From Candidatus Cloacimonadota bacterium (GTDB lineage Bacteria > Cloacimonadota > Cloacimonadia > Cloacimonadales > Cloacimonadaceae), in assembly GCA_016875595.1 (NCBI GenBank), contig VGPI01000019.1, forward strand, positions 1-16,716: a DNA stretch of 16,716 nucleotides, in the 5' to 3' direction. Below the pieces are notes generated by a model. That model had not been told where the DNA came from. It saw only the letters and a list, made by a program, of their open reading frames with translations, and searched no databases. This document shows, piece by piece, positions 7,866 through 14,410 of the stretch. The translations under genes and the position numbers were made by a program. The stretch's first letter is position 1; each line of letters begins with the position of its first letter.

Positions 7866-7902
7866 TCCACACAAGTGGCTTGCTAACCGCTTGATCCACA
7901 CA
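7845..7902. repeat. 29-bp tandem duplication over the 3' end of the DUF2156 gene
   Basis: AGTGGCTTGCTAACCGCTTG and the following nine bases occur twice in tandem (7845-7873 and 7874-7902) with no mismatch. The first copy carries the last codons (SGLLTA) and the TGA; the second copy is untranslated. It looks like a recent slippage duplication. Confidence 0.95.
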
Positions 7903-8301
7903 CGCTAACATGGTTGTTAAGCCTACCAAAACCATGCCCATAAACTGGACTTAAACGTATGAAACCATTGAATAGACGAGACTTGGGATCCATATTCTGA
8001 AAATGCAATTGTGATGATATCCGCACCGTCATATCAGCACAGGCTGGTATCCAAGTATTCTGTAATAAATATTCCAACAATCTGTTAACAAAAGACTTGG
8101 ACGGCGCCGGCGCTGGAATGAGGGTGAGGATCTCCACCAAAACCTCTGCCTTTTTCAGCGCATTGATTCCAACGCGCCTTTATTCAGTGCTCTCGCAATG
8201 TCTTAAACATGGTTTGTCGTTATGCTCTATACCAACGCGGAGATGAAAGAGTTCCCTCCCAACGTCAAGATGAGAGAGAAGACCATTAAATTGCTATCTG
8301 A
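7903..8301. other. Convergent intergenic region without a recognised gene
   Basis: About 400 bases between the DUF2156 gene (rightward) and glutamine synthetase (leftward). It holds a decayed dispersed repeat (8021-8130) and a 7-bp CATGGTT/AACCATG pairing near 7908-7935. No clear terminator with a T run is visible for either gene. A 37-codon frame at 8222-8335 is not supported. Confidence 0.5.
8021..8130. repeat. Decayed copy of an inverted dispersed repeat
   Basis: The segment has GTCATATCAGCACAGGCTGG followed by TATCCAAGT, then about 40 bases, then ACTTGGACGG...CGCTGGAATGAGGGTGA. The arms TCCAAGT (8050-8056) and ACTTGGA (8095-8101) face each other. This resembles the widespread bacterial repeat built on GTCATTCCAGCGCAGGCTGG-type arms, whose false translation often contains WIPACAGMT; the reverse strand here gives WIPACADMTV. 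The match is from memory of the pattern. Confidence 0.45.
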
Positions 8302-10407
8302 TCAGCGGACAAAGGAAAAGAGGAGGTCATGGTAGCTTGGCAGAGGAAAATCACTTCTGCCAAGAAATCGCTCGATACCCTCGCAACTTTGTTTGCATTC
8401 GGACAGGAGACCATTCCGCAATTCAGCCATGAGAATGGCTCTGCGCTGATCATCGCTGATGCTTTTGTAATCTAATACCGCTTGGTCGAGGATGGCAATA
8501 AGTTTGATCATACCCGCCAAATCCAGTTCAAAGTCATTGATATATTCCACGATCTCCTTGGTGGCTGAGTCTATTTGACGGTATTGCCTGAGGCATTTCA
8601 ATCCTTGTGGCAGAAGGCAGGACTGCATGATGTAACGCATGGCTTCCAATTCAATCCCGGTTTGTTTGGCATAAATATCAAGCTTGATCCGGTGACGGGC
8701 AATCAGTTCCTCGCCGGTAAGCACATTTCCCTTTGAAAAGAGGCGGATACACTTGTCGGAGATAAGTGCGTGCAATGTGTCAGGAGTGGAACAGGCATTG
8801 GGGATCCGGGTAGCGCAGGGGAGCTTATCCCGGTTGATCTCATAATTATCGCCCTCAAATCTGATCGCTCTGGAAGAAAGGCAGAAGTGTTTGATGGTGT
8901 CCAGTACTGCGTCTTCCAGAGAATTACTCGAAGAGACAGAATGTTGTAGATGATCACATATTTTGTCCAGGGCATCAGATACCGCCAGATTCAACACGGT
9001 ATTGGGAAAACCCAGGGGCATGGAGGAAGACACCGCCCGGAATTCAAACTTATTGCCGGTAAAGGCAAATGGAGATGTGCGGTTGCGATCGGTATTATCG
9101 ATATTGATCTGGGGCAGGTGATTCAATCCCAGATCCAGTATTTTGATTTTCTCCGGATTGGATCGGTCGCCTTTCTCGATACGATCAAGAATGCTGTTCA
9201 ATTGCTTTCCCAAAAACACTGAAATCTGGGCTGGGGGTGCTTCACAGGCGCCCAAACGGAGGTCGTTCCCTGCACCTGCCACTGATGCCTGTAATAGGTC
9301 GGCATGGTCATGGACGGCTTGAACGACAGCGATCAGGAAAAGCAGGAACTGGAGATTTTCCATAGGTTCCTTGCCGGGATCGAGGAGGTTGTGCCCGTGG
9401 TTATCCATCAGTGACCAATTGTTATGTTTTCCTGAGCCATTGACACCGGTGAAGGGCTTTTCATGGAGAATGAGGGTGCAATTGGTCTCCGCCGCACTAA
9501 GACGCATGAGTTCCATCAGCAGCAGGTTGTGGTCACAGGCGATATTGACATGCTCATGCAAGCAGGCGACTTCATATTGCTGGGGCGCAACTTCATTGTG
9601 TCTGGTCTTGATGGGAATACCCAACTGCCGGGCTCTTATCTCCAGTTGCGTAAAGAACAACATAACGGACTTGGGGATGGAGCCGAAATAGTGGTCATCC
9701 ATCTGCTGACCTTTGGGTGGTTCGCAACCAAAGAGCGTTCTGCCGCAAAACACGAGATCCGGTCTTTGCAGGAAGAGGTCTTTATCGATCAGGAAAAACT
9801 CCTGTTCAGCACCGACCATAGGTTGGATATGCGTGATATCTTTCTTTCCCAAAAGATGAAGCAAGCGAACGGCTGCGCGTGATATTACCTCGCATGATCT
9901 TAAAAGCGGTGTTTTCTCATCCAAAGCCTCACCATTGTAGGAGAAATAGACCGAAGGAATACACAATGTGGCTGCCCCATTTTGTTTGAGGATAAATGCC
10001 GGGCTGCTGGGATCCCAGGCAGTATAGCCCCGGGCTTCAAACGTGGAGCGCATTCCCCCACTGGGAAATGATGAGGCATCCGGCTCGCTCATGATCAGTT
10101 GATTGCCGCTGAACCGGGCAAAGACCGTGCCGTCCGGATCCTGAGTGAGAAATGAATCATGCTTTTCCGCAGTGAAACCTGTCAAAGGCTGAAACCAGTG
10201 AGAATAATGAGTGGCGCCCAGTTCGATCGCCCATTCCTTCATACCGTGAGCAATCGCATTGGCCAGCTTGGGATCCAGTGGTTCATGGTTCTCAATGGTC
10301 TTTTGAAGCGCAAAGAACACATCCTGAGGAAGGCGGTCTCGCATAACGTTCCGGTTAAAAGACAGGCATCCAAAATCCATACTATGTTTGATCTCGTGTG
10401 CAGTCAT
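8302..10407 (-). CDS. glnN: Glutamine synthetase type III
   Basis: 701 residues, the length expected of the large GSIII class (about 700) rather than GSI (about 470). It makes glutamine from glutamate, ammonia and ATP in the cytoplasm, the main entry of ammonia into amino acids. GSIII hallmarks are visible: THYSHWFQPLTG with KHDSF (82-86), GAEQEFFLID (199-208), the substrate loop RHNEVAPQQYE (269-279), the ATP/ammonia region HEKPFTGVNGSGKHNNWS (315-332) and DNHGHNLLDPG. ATG at 10407 is preceded by GGAGAAACC, a good ribosome site; an in-frame TTG eight codons upstream (10431) has none. It stands alone, with no PII or amt gene beside it, so its nitrogen control is not evident here. Confidence 0.97.
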   Translation of the reverse strand: MTAHEIKHSMDFGCLSFNRNVMRDRLPQDVFFALQKTIENHEPLDPKLANAIAHGMKEWAIELGATHYSHWFQPLTGFTAEKHDSFLTQDPDGTVFARFSGNQLIMSEPDASSFPSGGMRSTFEARGYTAWDPSSPAFILKQNGAATLCIPSVYFSYNGEALDEKTPLLRSCEVISRAAVRLLHLLGKKDITHIQPMVGAEQEFFLIDKDLFLQRPDLVFCGRTLFGCEPPKGQQMDDHYFGSIPKSVMLFFTQLEIRARQLGIPIKTRHNEVAPQQYEVACLHEHVNIACDHNLLLMELMRLSAAETNCTLILHEKPFTGVNGSGKHNNWSLMDNHGHNLLDPGKEPMENLQFLLFLIAVVQAVHDHADLLQASVAGAGNDLRLGACEAPPAQISVFLGKQLNSILDRIEKGDRSNPEKIKILDLGLNHLPQINIDNTDRNRTSPFAFTGNKFEFRAVSSSMPLGFPNTVLNLAVSDALDKICDHLQHSVSSSNSLEDAVLDTIKHFCLSSRAIRFEGDNYEINRDKLPCATRIPNACSTPDTLHALISDKCIRLFSKGNVLTGEELIARHRIKLDIYAKQTGIELEAMRYIMQSCLLPQGLKCLRQYRQIDSATKEIVEYINDFELDLAGMIKLIAILDQAVLDYKSISDDQRRAILMAELRNGLLSECKQSCEGIERFLGRSDFPLPSYHDLLFSFVR

Positions 10408-10477
10408 GGTTTCTCCATATTTTTCCTTCAAATCGGGGCAAGGCTCCCTGTGACCATGTTAACGTCAAGAGATATTT

Positions 10478-10789
10478 ATGGGCTGGGAAGCCCAGTTTAT
10501 ACCAGCGTTCGCCTTTGGTGTCGTTGAAGAGGAAGACCTCACTCGATTCACCACGCCTCATTGAATTGTAGATAAAGCACTTGCCACCCTATCCGAAACC
10601 GGTGTCTGTATCATACATGAGAACCGGCATCAGGGTGATGCTTGGGAGGGAACCTGGCGGGATACTGTCAGAGAGCTTGGGCGCAGTATCCATAGTGTTC
10701 CAGAGCGGGATCTCTGGCTCAACCCCAAAGTGGTCGAACGCGGCGGATATCTGAGGATTATATTGACAAATTTATGGCCGACAGGATAA
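10478..10789 (+). pseudogene. Probable remnant gene interrupted by an in-frame TGA
   Basis: From ATG 10478 a frame runs 28 codons (MGWEAQFIPAF...TTPH) to TGA at 10562-10564, then continues open for 74 codons (IVDKALATLSETGVC...LRIILTNLWPTG) to TAA at 10787-10789. Codon use after the TGA looks like that of real neighbours, but there is no ATG or GTG start there, which suggests a gene broken by a nonsense mutation or a fusion of fragments. I recognise no family. The first third competes with an equally plausible 59-codon frame on the other strand (10382-10561, MRRGESSEVFLF...), which overlaps the glutamine synthetase start. No SECIS-like hairpin follows the TGA, so selenocysteine is unlikely. 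Confidence 0.3.
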
Positions 10790-10790
10790 G
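10763..10790 (+). promoter_or_regulatory. Probable promoter of the 10824 gene
   Basis: TTGACA (10763-10768) and GATAAG (10785-10790) are 16 bases apart. A start near 10797 would leave a leader of about 27 bases with GAGGTG before the ATG at 10824. The promoter lies in the 3' end of the remnant frame, which argues that the remnant is no longer translated as a gene. Confidence 0.45.
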
Positions 10791-10823
10791 GAAACCGGAT
10801 TCTGATCGACGAGGTGAAACGAG

Positions 10824-11678
10824 ATGAAATCGCTTGTCCTTTATTGTGCTATACTTATCTGTCTCGGAGTGGGAGCACTCTATTCATCGACCACGGTCTT
10901 TGAGCCGGGAGTGGCGGTCAAGGTTGACACCACGCTTGCTTTTTCTTATCAACTTACTTACAAAGAGGGGTATCGCATCACCAGGGAGATCCTGCGTAAA
11001 GCAGCTCTGGCGAAGGAATTGAGCCAAGGCATCCCGCTTGCCGATCTGGTCGATCGATTCCAGTTGATACGGGGTGGGCATTATTCCCATGCCTTGGCAG
11101 ATTCGATCTTCATGGTGTCGAGTGCGGCAGGTTTCATTGTCTCGGAAGAGGTGCTCAAGGACACCCGGCAGACGCCCAAAGGCAACCTGTTCCGTGTCAA
11201 GATGGAATACACGGCTCGGGTTTTGCCTGCAGCCAAAGCCCGTCCTTCCGATCTGGCTGTGAAGCTCGAGCTATCCAATCCCCAGCCCAAAGCGGGTGAA
11301 AATGTCGTTCTGACCTGTACTCCGCCGGTAGATGGATACATTTACATCTTTGAATTTCGGGCGGATGGCAAAGCTGCCATGAAGTTTCCCCCCGACGAGG
11401 GGAACAACCGGATCAAAAAGGGCAGCCCACATCGATTCACCTTCCAGCCCCAACTGCCGGATGACTGGGCGGATGGCTATTATACCCTGCTGGTCTGCTT
11501 TTCCCTGGAAGATATGTTGGGTTGGCGCAGCTTCCTCAAATACACTGAAGCTCCGGAGCACCTGTTCAGGATCAGTTCGGATTCCTATGGCATGTTTGAC
11601 AACTGGCTACCGACCTATGACCCCACCCGCAGATATGAACGATTTATCCAGCTATATATAAACAAACAGGAGAATTAA
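10824..11678 (+). CDS. Exported DUF4384-like protein
   Basis: 284 residues. A signal peptide is clear (MKSLVLYCAILICLGVGALYS). The first half is helical with RITREILRKAALAKEL and may resemble LPP20/TPR-like openings of related proteins. The second half (about 145-240) has the DUF4384 pattern: KLELSNPQPKAGENVVL, then DGYIYIFEFRADGKAAMKFPPDEG with N and KKGSPHRFTF, and a strand DGYYTLLVCFS. DUF4384 domains often sit beside FlgO-type, caspase or other surface or periplasmic proteins; no enzyme activity is expected. GAGGTGAAACGAG precedes the ATG. The small frameshift gene begins one base after its stop, so the two are almost surely one transcript. Confidence 0.75.
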   Translation: MKSLVLYCAILICLGVGALYSSTTVFEPGVAVKVDTTLAFSYQLTYKEGYRITREILRKAALAKELSQGIPLADLVDRFQLIRGGHYSHALADSIFMVSSAAGFIVSEEVLKDTRQTPKGNLFRVKMEYTARVLPAAKARPSDLAVKLELSNPQPKAGENVVLTCTPPVDGYIYIFEFRADGKAAMKFPPDEGNNRIKKGSPHRFTFQPQLPDDWADGYYTLLVCFSLEDMLGWRSFLKYTEAPEHLFRISSDSYGMFDNWLPTYDPTRRYERFIQLYINKQEN

Positions 11679-11679
11679 G

Positions 11680-11945
11680 ATGAATCAACCCTTCAAAGAA
11701 CTATCGGTGGTTCTGACGGATCAGAATGTCAGGCATAACGTGCCGGAAGGCGTATCGGAGATCGTAAGGGCACTGCCGACAGAATTGGAGCGCCGCAGCC
11801 AGTCGGATATGTCAGAAAAGGGCAGTTTGGACTCTTTGGAGGTGAATCGATCGCTCTGCTCAAGTACTGTGCCCGGCGGATCGCCAAAGATATTCTCCAA
11901 GACCCGATGGAGTTGTCCCTTTTTCCCCGGGTTGGGAATGATTGA
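11680..11945 (+). CDS. Small gene with candidate -1 frameshift (88 aa shifted, 89 aa unshifted)
   Basis: ATG at 11680 follows GGAG and lies one base after the upstream stop. The zero frame gives 48 plausible residues (MNQPFKELSVVL...QSDMSEKG) and then an unnatural Ser/Pro-rich end to a stop at 11947-11949. At A AAG GGC (11817-11823) a -1 shift would continue as QFGLFGGESIALLKYCARR and onward to LSLFPRVGND with TGA at 11943-11945, a well-formed helical tail. The heptamer is in the right phase for simultaneous slippage. So either this is programmed frameshifting, or a one-base indel has broken the gene, or there is an assembly error. No clear stimulatory hairpin is seen within 10 bases; a GGCG/CGCC hairpin lies about 50 bases on. 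Function unknown. Confidence 0.55.
11817..11823 (+). promoter_or_regulatory. Candidate -1 slippery heptamer A AAG GGC
   Basis: Zero-frame codons are GAA AAG GGC; slipping back one base gives AAA GGG and then CAG TTT GGA. This fits the X XXY YYZ rule. It lies exactly where plausible coding changes from one frame to the other. Confidence 0.4.
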
Positions 11946-12067
11946 TTAAATTACGTCTTCCCTACCTGGAAACTGGCCTATTTACTTTTTAACTGAGTGA
12001 GTTGTACCGGCATGAGTTACTATTCCAGAAGGATAGTGGCAGTTATCCCTACACTTTCCGTTTTGGT

Positions 12068-12096
12068 TTTACCTGCCGCCGATTAATTTGTATAGT
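12068..12096 (+). promoter_or_regulatory. Probable promoter of the 12120 gene
   Basis: TTTACC (12068-12073) and TATAGT (12091-12096) are 17 bases apart. A start near 12103 leaves a leader of about 17 bases with GAGG before ATG 12120. The earlier in-frame ATG at 12108 would have almost no leader. Confidence 0.5.
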
Positions 12097-12119
12097 AAAG
12101 ACAATATATGAGGTATGAG

Positions 12120-12455
12120 ATGAAGAAACTGATCAAATTATTGCTCAAAGCCGGGATTGTTGCCGGCACCGTCGTCTTCACGGTGAAGCAAGTGAAGAGC
12201 ATGAAGATCGCCAAAAAACTTGAGCGGGAACTGCCCGCCTTCCTCAGCGCCAAATATGGCGAAGAACCGGTTCTAACTATTTGCAAGGCATTATTCAAGA
12301 TCTTCGTCAAGGTTGAGTTCAGCCAGGACATCCACGATAAACACAGGGATATCGAAAATGAGATCAGGGAATACGCCCAGTCGATCTGTCCGGGTTGTGA
12401 CAAGAATCTTATGATCAAAGTCACTGCCAAGGAAAGCGATGAGGTGGAGGGATAA
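12120..12455 (+). CDS. Small membrane-anchored protein of unknown function
   Basis: 111 residues. The N-terminus is lysine-flanked and hydrophobic (KKLIKLLLKAGIVAGTVVFTV), most likely an uncleaved anchor with the rest in the cytoplasm. The soluble part is charged and helical (KIAKKLERELPAFLSAKYG, DIHDKHRDIENEIREYAQ) and has a CPGC pair near residue 92 that could bind metal or be redox-active; a single pair is weak evidence. I recognise no family. ATG 12120 is preceded by GAGGTATGAG with GAGG six bases away; an ATG at 12108 would add four residues but sits beside the -10 box. It has its own promoter and stands alone. Confidence 0.7.
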   Translation: MKKLIKLLLKAGIVAGTVVFTVKQVKSMKIAKKLERELPAFLSAKYGEEPVLTICKALFKIFVKVEFSQDIHDKHRDIENEIREYAQSICPGCDKNLMIKVTAKESDEVEG

Positions 12456-12489
12456 GCCGCCGGCAGAAAACACCAGAATTCAACTACTC

Positions 12490-12540
12490 GACCGGGACCC
12501 CAATCAATCATTAATGCTGTGATCCCGGTCTCGGGGCTTT
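12490..12540 (+). terminator. Possible terminator after the 12120 gene
   Basis: GACCGGGA (12490-12497) can pair with TCCCGGTC (12523-12530) around a 25-base AT-rich loop, 35 bases after the stop. It is followed by GGGGCTTTG rather than a clean T run, so intrinsic termination is only possible. Confidence 0.3.
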
Positions 12541-12605
12541 GCTGTCACTTGCTTATGAAAGAAAACCCGGGATGATTTGATCCTGATGGATTCTGTCGGT
12601 TTTAC

Positions 12606-12662
12606 CTCACCTTCGCCTCGAGATCGCCTCGAGACTCGAGGCGATCTCGAGAGGAAGGTGAG
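12606..12662. repeat. 57-bp near-perfect palindrome with internal 11-bp repeat
   Basis: Arms 12606-12633 and 12635-12662 pair around a single A (12634), with two mismatched positions (12615-12616 against 12652-12653). Within the left arm an 11-bp unit CGCCTCGAGAT occurs at 12614, followed in tandem by CGCCTCGAGAC at 12625. It lies between convergent genes, so a two-way terminator is possible, but its build (flank plus tandem 11-bp units in each arm) repeats that of the palindrome at 2621-2714 although the bases differ. Confidence 0.9.
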
Positions 12663-12686
12663 AGAAAGACAAGGCAGTTCATCAGG

Positions 12687-12791
12687 ATGGATATGATGCT
12701 GACAGGCGCCATTGTCAGGCAGTTGGCATCAATTTCCATTCTATTCCTGATGATGCTTGTGGTAAATTTTACCGCCGTAACAAACCAATAA
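12687..12791 (+). CDS. Possible 34-residue hydrophobic peptide
   Basis: A short frame, MDMMLTGAIVRQLASIS then ILFLMMLVVNFTAVTNQ, would give one membrane-spanning helix. An internal ATG at 12693 has AGGA at a suitable distance. It begins 25 bases after the 57-bp palindrome. No homology is known to me and other frames here are also open, so chance is quite possible. The rest of the 12456-12892 gap shows no gene. Confidence 0.2.
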   Translation: MDMMLTGAIVRQLASISILFLMMLVVNFTAVTNQ

Positions 12792-12892
12792 CAGAGCAAA
12801 GCGAGGAATAGACATCATTACAGATGAATCAATGTCAGGTGGTAAGCTGATACTTAAGTAGTATTTACGTTCTTTCTCCCTGATACAAAGGA

Positions 12893-14236
12893 TCAGAACA
12901 CATACTTCACTCCTGCTGAGAACGACCGATCGGTATCTCTCCACCAGTTGATGCCGCCATTCTTGTCTTTGTATTTCTCGGAGTATTTGGCGATTAGGAA
13001 GAGGCGGCGTTTCTCATTCCAACTGAAGGTGGTGCTCAAGGACATTTGGGCGCGGGGGACAGCGATCTGGCCGAGGGCGAGTTCTTTGACATTGACTTTG
13101 CTATAGGAATAGACGAAGTTTTCCAGGCGTCGGTATTGGGTATCGACGCGGATCCTGAACCAGAGTGACTTGCTGCGGAAGTGGTTTTCGCCGTACATAT
13201 TCTGCCAGGCAACCATGGCATTGACCTTTTTGCCGATCCTGCCCTGCACCCTGCCGAGAAAGCCATAAGTAGCAGGCCAGTTTTGCAGGGAGTCCTCCTT
13301 GGTTTTGATGTAGGGATTGCCGGTGGGATCATGGAGAACAATGGCACGGTCTTCCTCATAGTAATGATCAAAGTAGGCGGGGATGAAGCGGCGGTTGTTG
13401 CGGCGGTATTCCAGATTGAACCGGACGACGTCAAAATTGGCATAGAGCCCGGGGAGGATGAATCCGGTGCCATTGTCCACGATATGAGCGACTTCGGTGT
13501 AAGCGCCGTAAGTGGCATGTTTGGTCTTGGAAATAGGCATGGTGAGGTCAAAACTGAGGGTGGTGACCGCATCCCTGGGTCCGATATCCGTGGCATGGTA
13601 AAGGGAATCGCCCATTACATGGCGGAGATTGCCTTTCTGATTGAGGTCGGTGATCACGGAAAGCCCCAGCACGGTCTGGTCGATGTATTTCAGCGAAGAA
13701 TCGGGCAGGGGCGTGACATGGGCGGATAGAGCCAGGATCTGGTTTTTGCCCAGGTCAGAGGTGAACAGCTCCACCTTGGGTTTGAGTGGCACGTTTACCA
13801 GATTGCAGCCGACCAGCAAGCCATAGTTCTTTTGCTCGGGATAATAAGCCATATTGGAGAAATTAAGCATCAGCAAGCCATTTCCGATCGAATAATTGGG
13901 AAATCCGCCCAAGTGAAAGAAATAGGGATCGCCGATCTTGGCATAGCGCATGTAATAGATCTTGGTGGGGATGTCCCGGAGGTGATCCCAGTCCCGTTTG
14001 CGGATATGGTAATCACGGTCAAAGAGGAAATCAAGATCGAAACCCATGCCAAATTTCTTGTACTTGAATTCGTGGATGATCCTCAATTGATAGTACCTTA
14101 CTGATTCTATTGTCACTTTGCCGACTTCGGCGGACACTCCGAACCGGGTGGCGGACTTGACCGAAAATGGCATGTCCTGTGCCGTCAGAACCAGGACGGA
14201 AAAGAGGAAAACCAAAACCACCGCTTTTCTGATCAT
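12893..14236 (-). CDS. Outer-membrane beta-barrel protein
   Basis: 447 residues. A signal peptide (MIRKAVVLVFLFSVLVLTAQ) is followed by a body of alternating polar and aromatic strands (for example YYQLRIIHEFKYKKFGMGFDLDFLF, broken here only by turns) and a C-terminal phenylalanine in AGVKYVF, the usual last strand of BamA-inserted barrels. Asp/Tyr-rich loops occur throughout. No specific transporter family is recognised; related large barrels are common as uncharacterised proteins in this part of the tree. Start: an ATG at 14266 lies inside the -10 box of the promoter, while ATG 14236 follows GAGGTAAAGAAC, so I use the latter. It is transcribed away from kinase 2, with a repeat-rich gap between. 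Confidence 0.75.
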   Translation of the reverse strand: MIRKAVVLVFLFSVLVLTAQDMPFSVKSATRFGVSAEVGKVTIESVRYYQLRIIHEFKYKKFGMGFDLDFLFDRDYHIRKRDWDHLRDIPTKIYYMRYAKIGDPYFFHLGGFPNYSIGNGLLMLNFSNMAYYPEQKNYGLLVGCNLVNVPLKPKVELFTSDLGKNQILALSAHVTPLPDSSLKYIDQTVLGLSVITDLNQKGNLRHVMGDSLYHATDIGPRDAVTTLSFDLTMPISKTKHATYGAYTEVAHIVDNGTGFILPGLYANFDVVRFNLEYRRNNRRFIPAYFDHYYEEDRAIVLHDPTGNPYIKTKEDSLQNWPATYGFLGRVQGRIGKKVNAMVAWQNMYGENHFRSKSLWFRIRVDTQYRRLENFVYSYSKVNVKELALGQIAVPRAQMSLSTTFSWNEKRRLFLIAKYSEKYKDKNGGINWWRDTDRSFSAGVKYVF

Positions 14237-14264
14237 GTTCTTTACCTCGTAGGTTGTTGGTTGC

Positions 14265-14294
14265 ATGATGTGAAATGGGCGGTAAATCTGTCAA
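14265..14294 (-). promoter_or_regulatory. Probable promoter of the barrel gene
   Basis: On the minus strand TTGACA (14289-14294) is followed after 18 bases by CATCAT (14265-14270). The start would be near 14258, with a leader of about 22 bases carrying GAGG before the ATG at 14236. The ATG at 14264-14266 overlaps the -10 box. Confidence 0.5.
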
Positions 14295-14319
14295 GCATTA
14301 TCGACCGGGATGATCTATT

Positions 14320-14410
14320 CGGGTGGATTGGAACCCGCCCCTACGGATCCATTTCATAAGCGATGCTTGTCCGGAGGTGATGGGGCGCTGAGGGAAAGCG
14401 CCCCTACGGT
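14320..14410. repeat. CGCCCCTACGG repeat pair with hairpins
   Basis: CGCCCCTACGG appears at about 14337 and again at 14400. The first is part of CGGGT-loop-ACCCG (14320-14337), followed by CCCCTACGG, a GC-rich type that recurs in many genomes as GAACCCGCCCCTAC. The second is the right half of the hairpin at kinase 2's 3' end. Confidence 0.5.
14382..14404 (-). terminator. Hairpin at the stop codon of kinase 2
   Basis: GGGGCGCT (14382-14389) pairs perfectly with AGCGCCCC (14397-14404) across a 7-base loop. It touches the kinase 2 stop codon (14404-14406). It has no T run on the minus-strand side, so it may stabilise or end the transcript, but rho-independent termination is unproven. Confidence 0.4.

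Noticed and set aside
7883..8140. 85-codon frame on the minus strand
   Set aside because: Its WIPACADMTV stretch is the false translation typical of a dispersed repeat, so it is not a gene.
8222..8335. Small plus-strand frame MLYTNAEMKEFPPNVK and onward
   Set aside because: It has no ribosome site, runs into the 3' end of glutamine synthetase on the other strand, and matches nothing known.
10408..10431. TTG start adding eight residues to glutamine synthetase
   Set aside because: The ATG at 10407 has GGAG at the right distance; the TTG has no comparable site.
10562..10564. TGA as a selenocysteine codon
   Set aside because: No hairpin of SECIS type follows at the expected distance and no selenoprotein motif surrounds it; a nonsense mutation is simpler.
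12741..12944. 67-codon minus-strand frame
   Set aside because: It overlaps the end of the barrel gene in another frame and is rich in Cys, Ser and Arg without a pattern.
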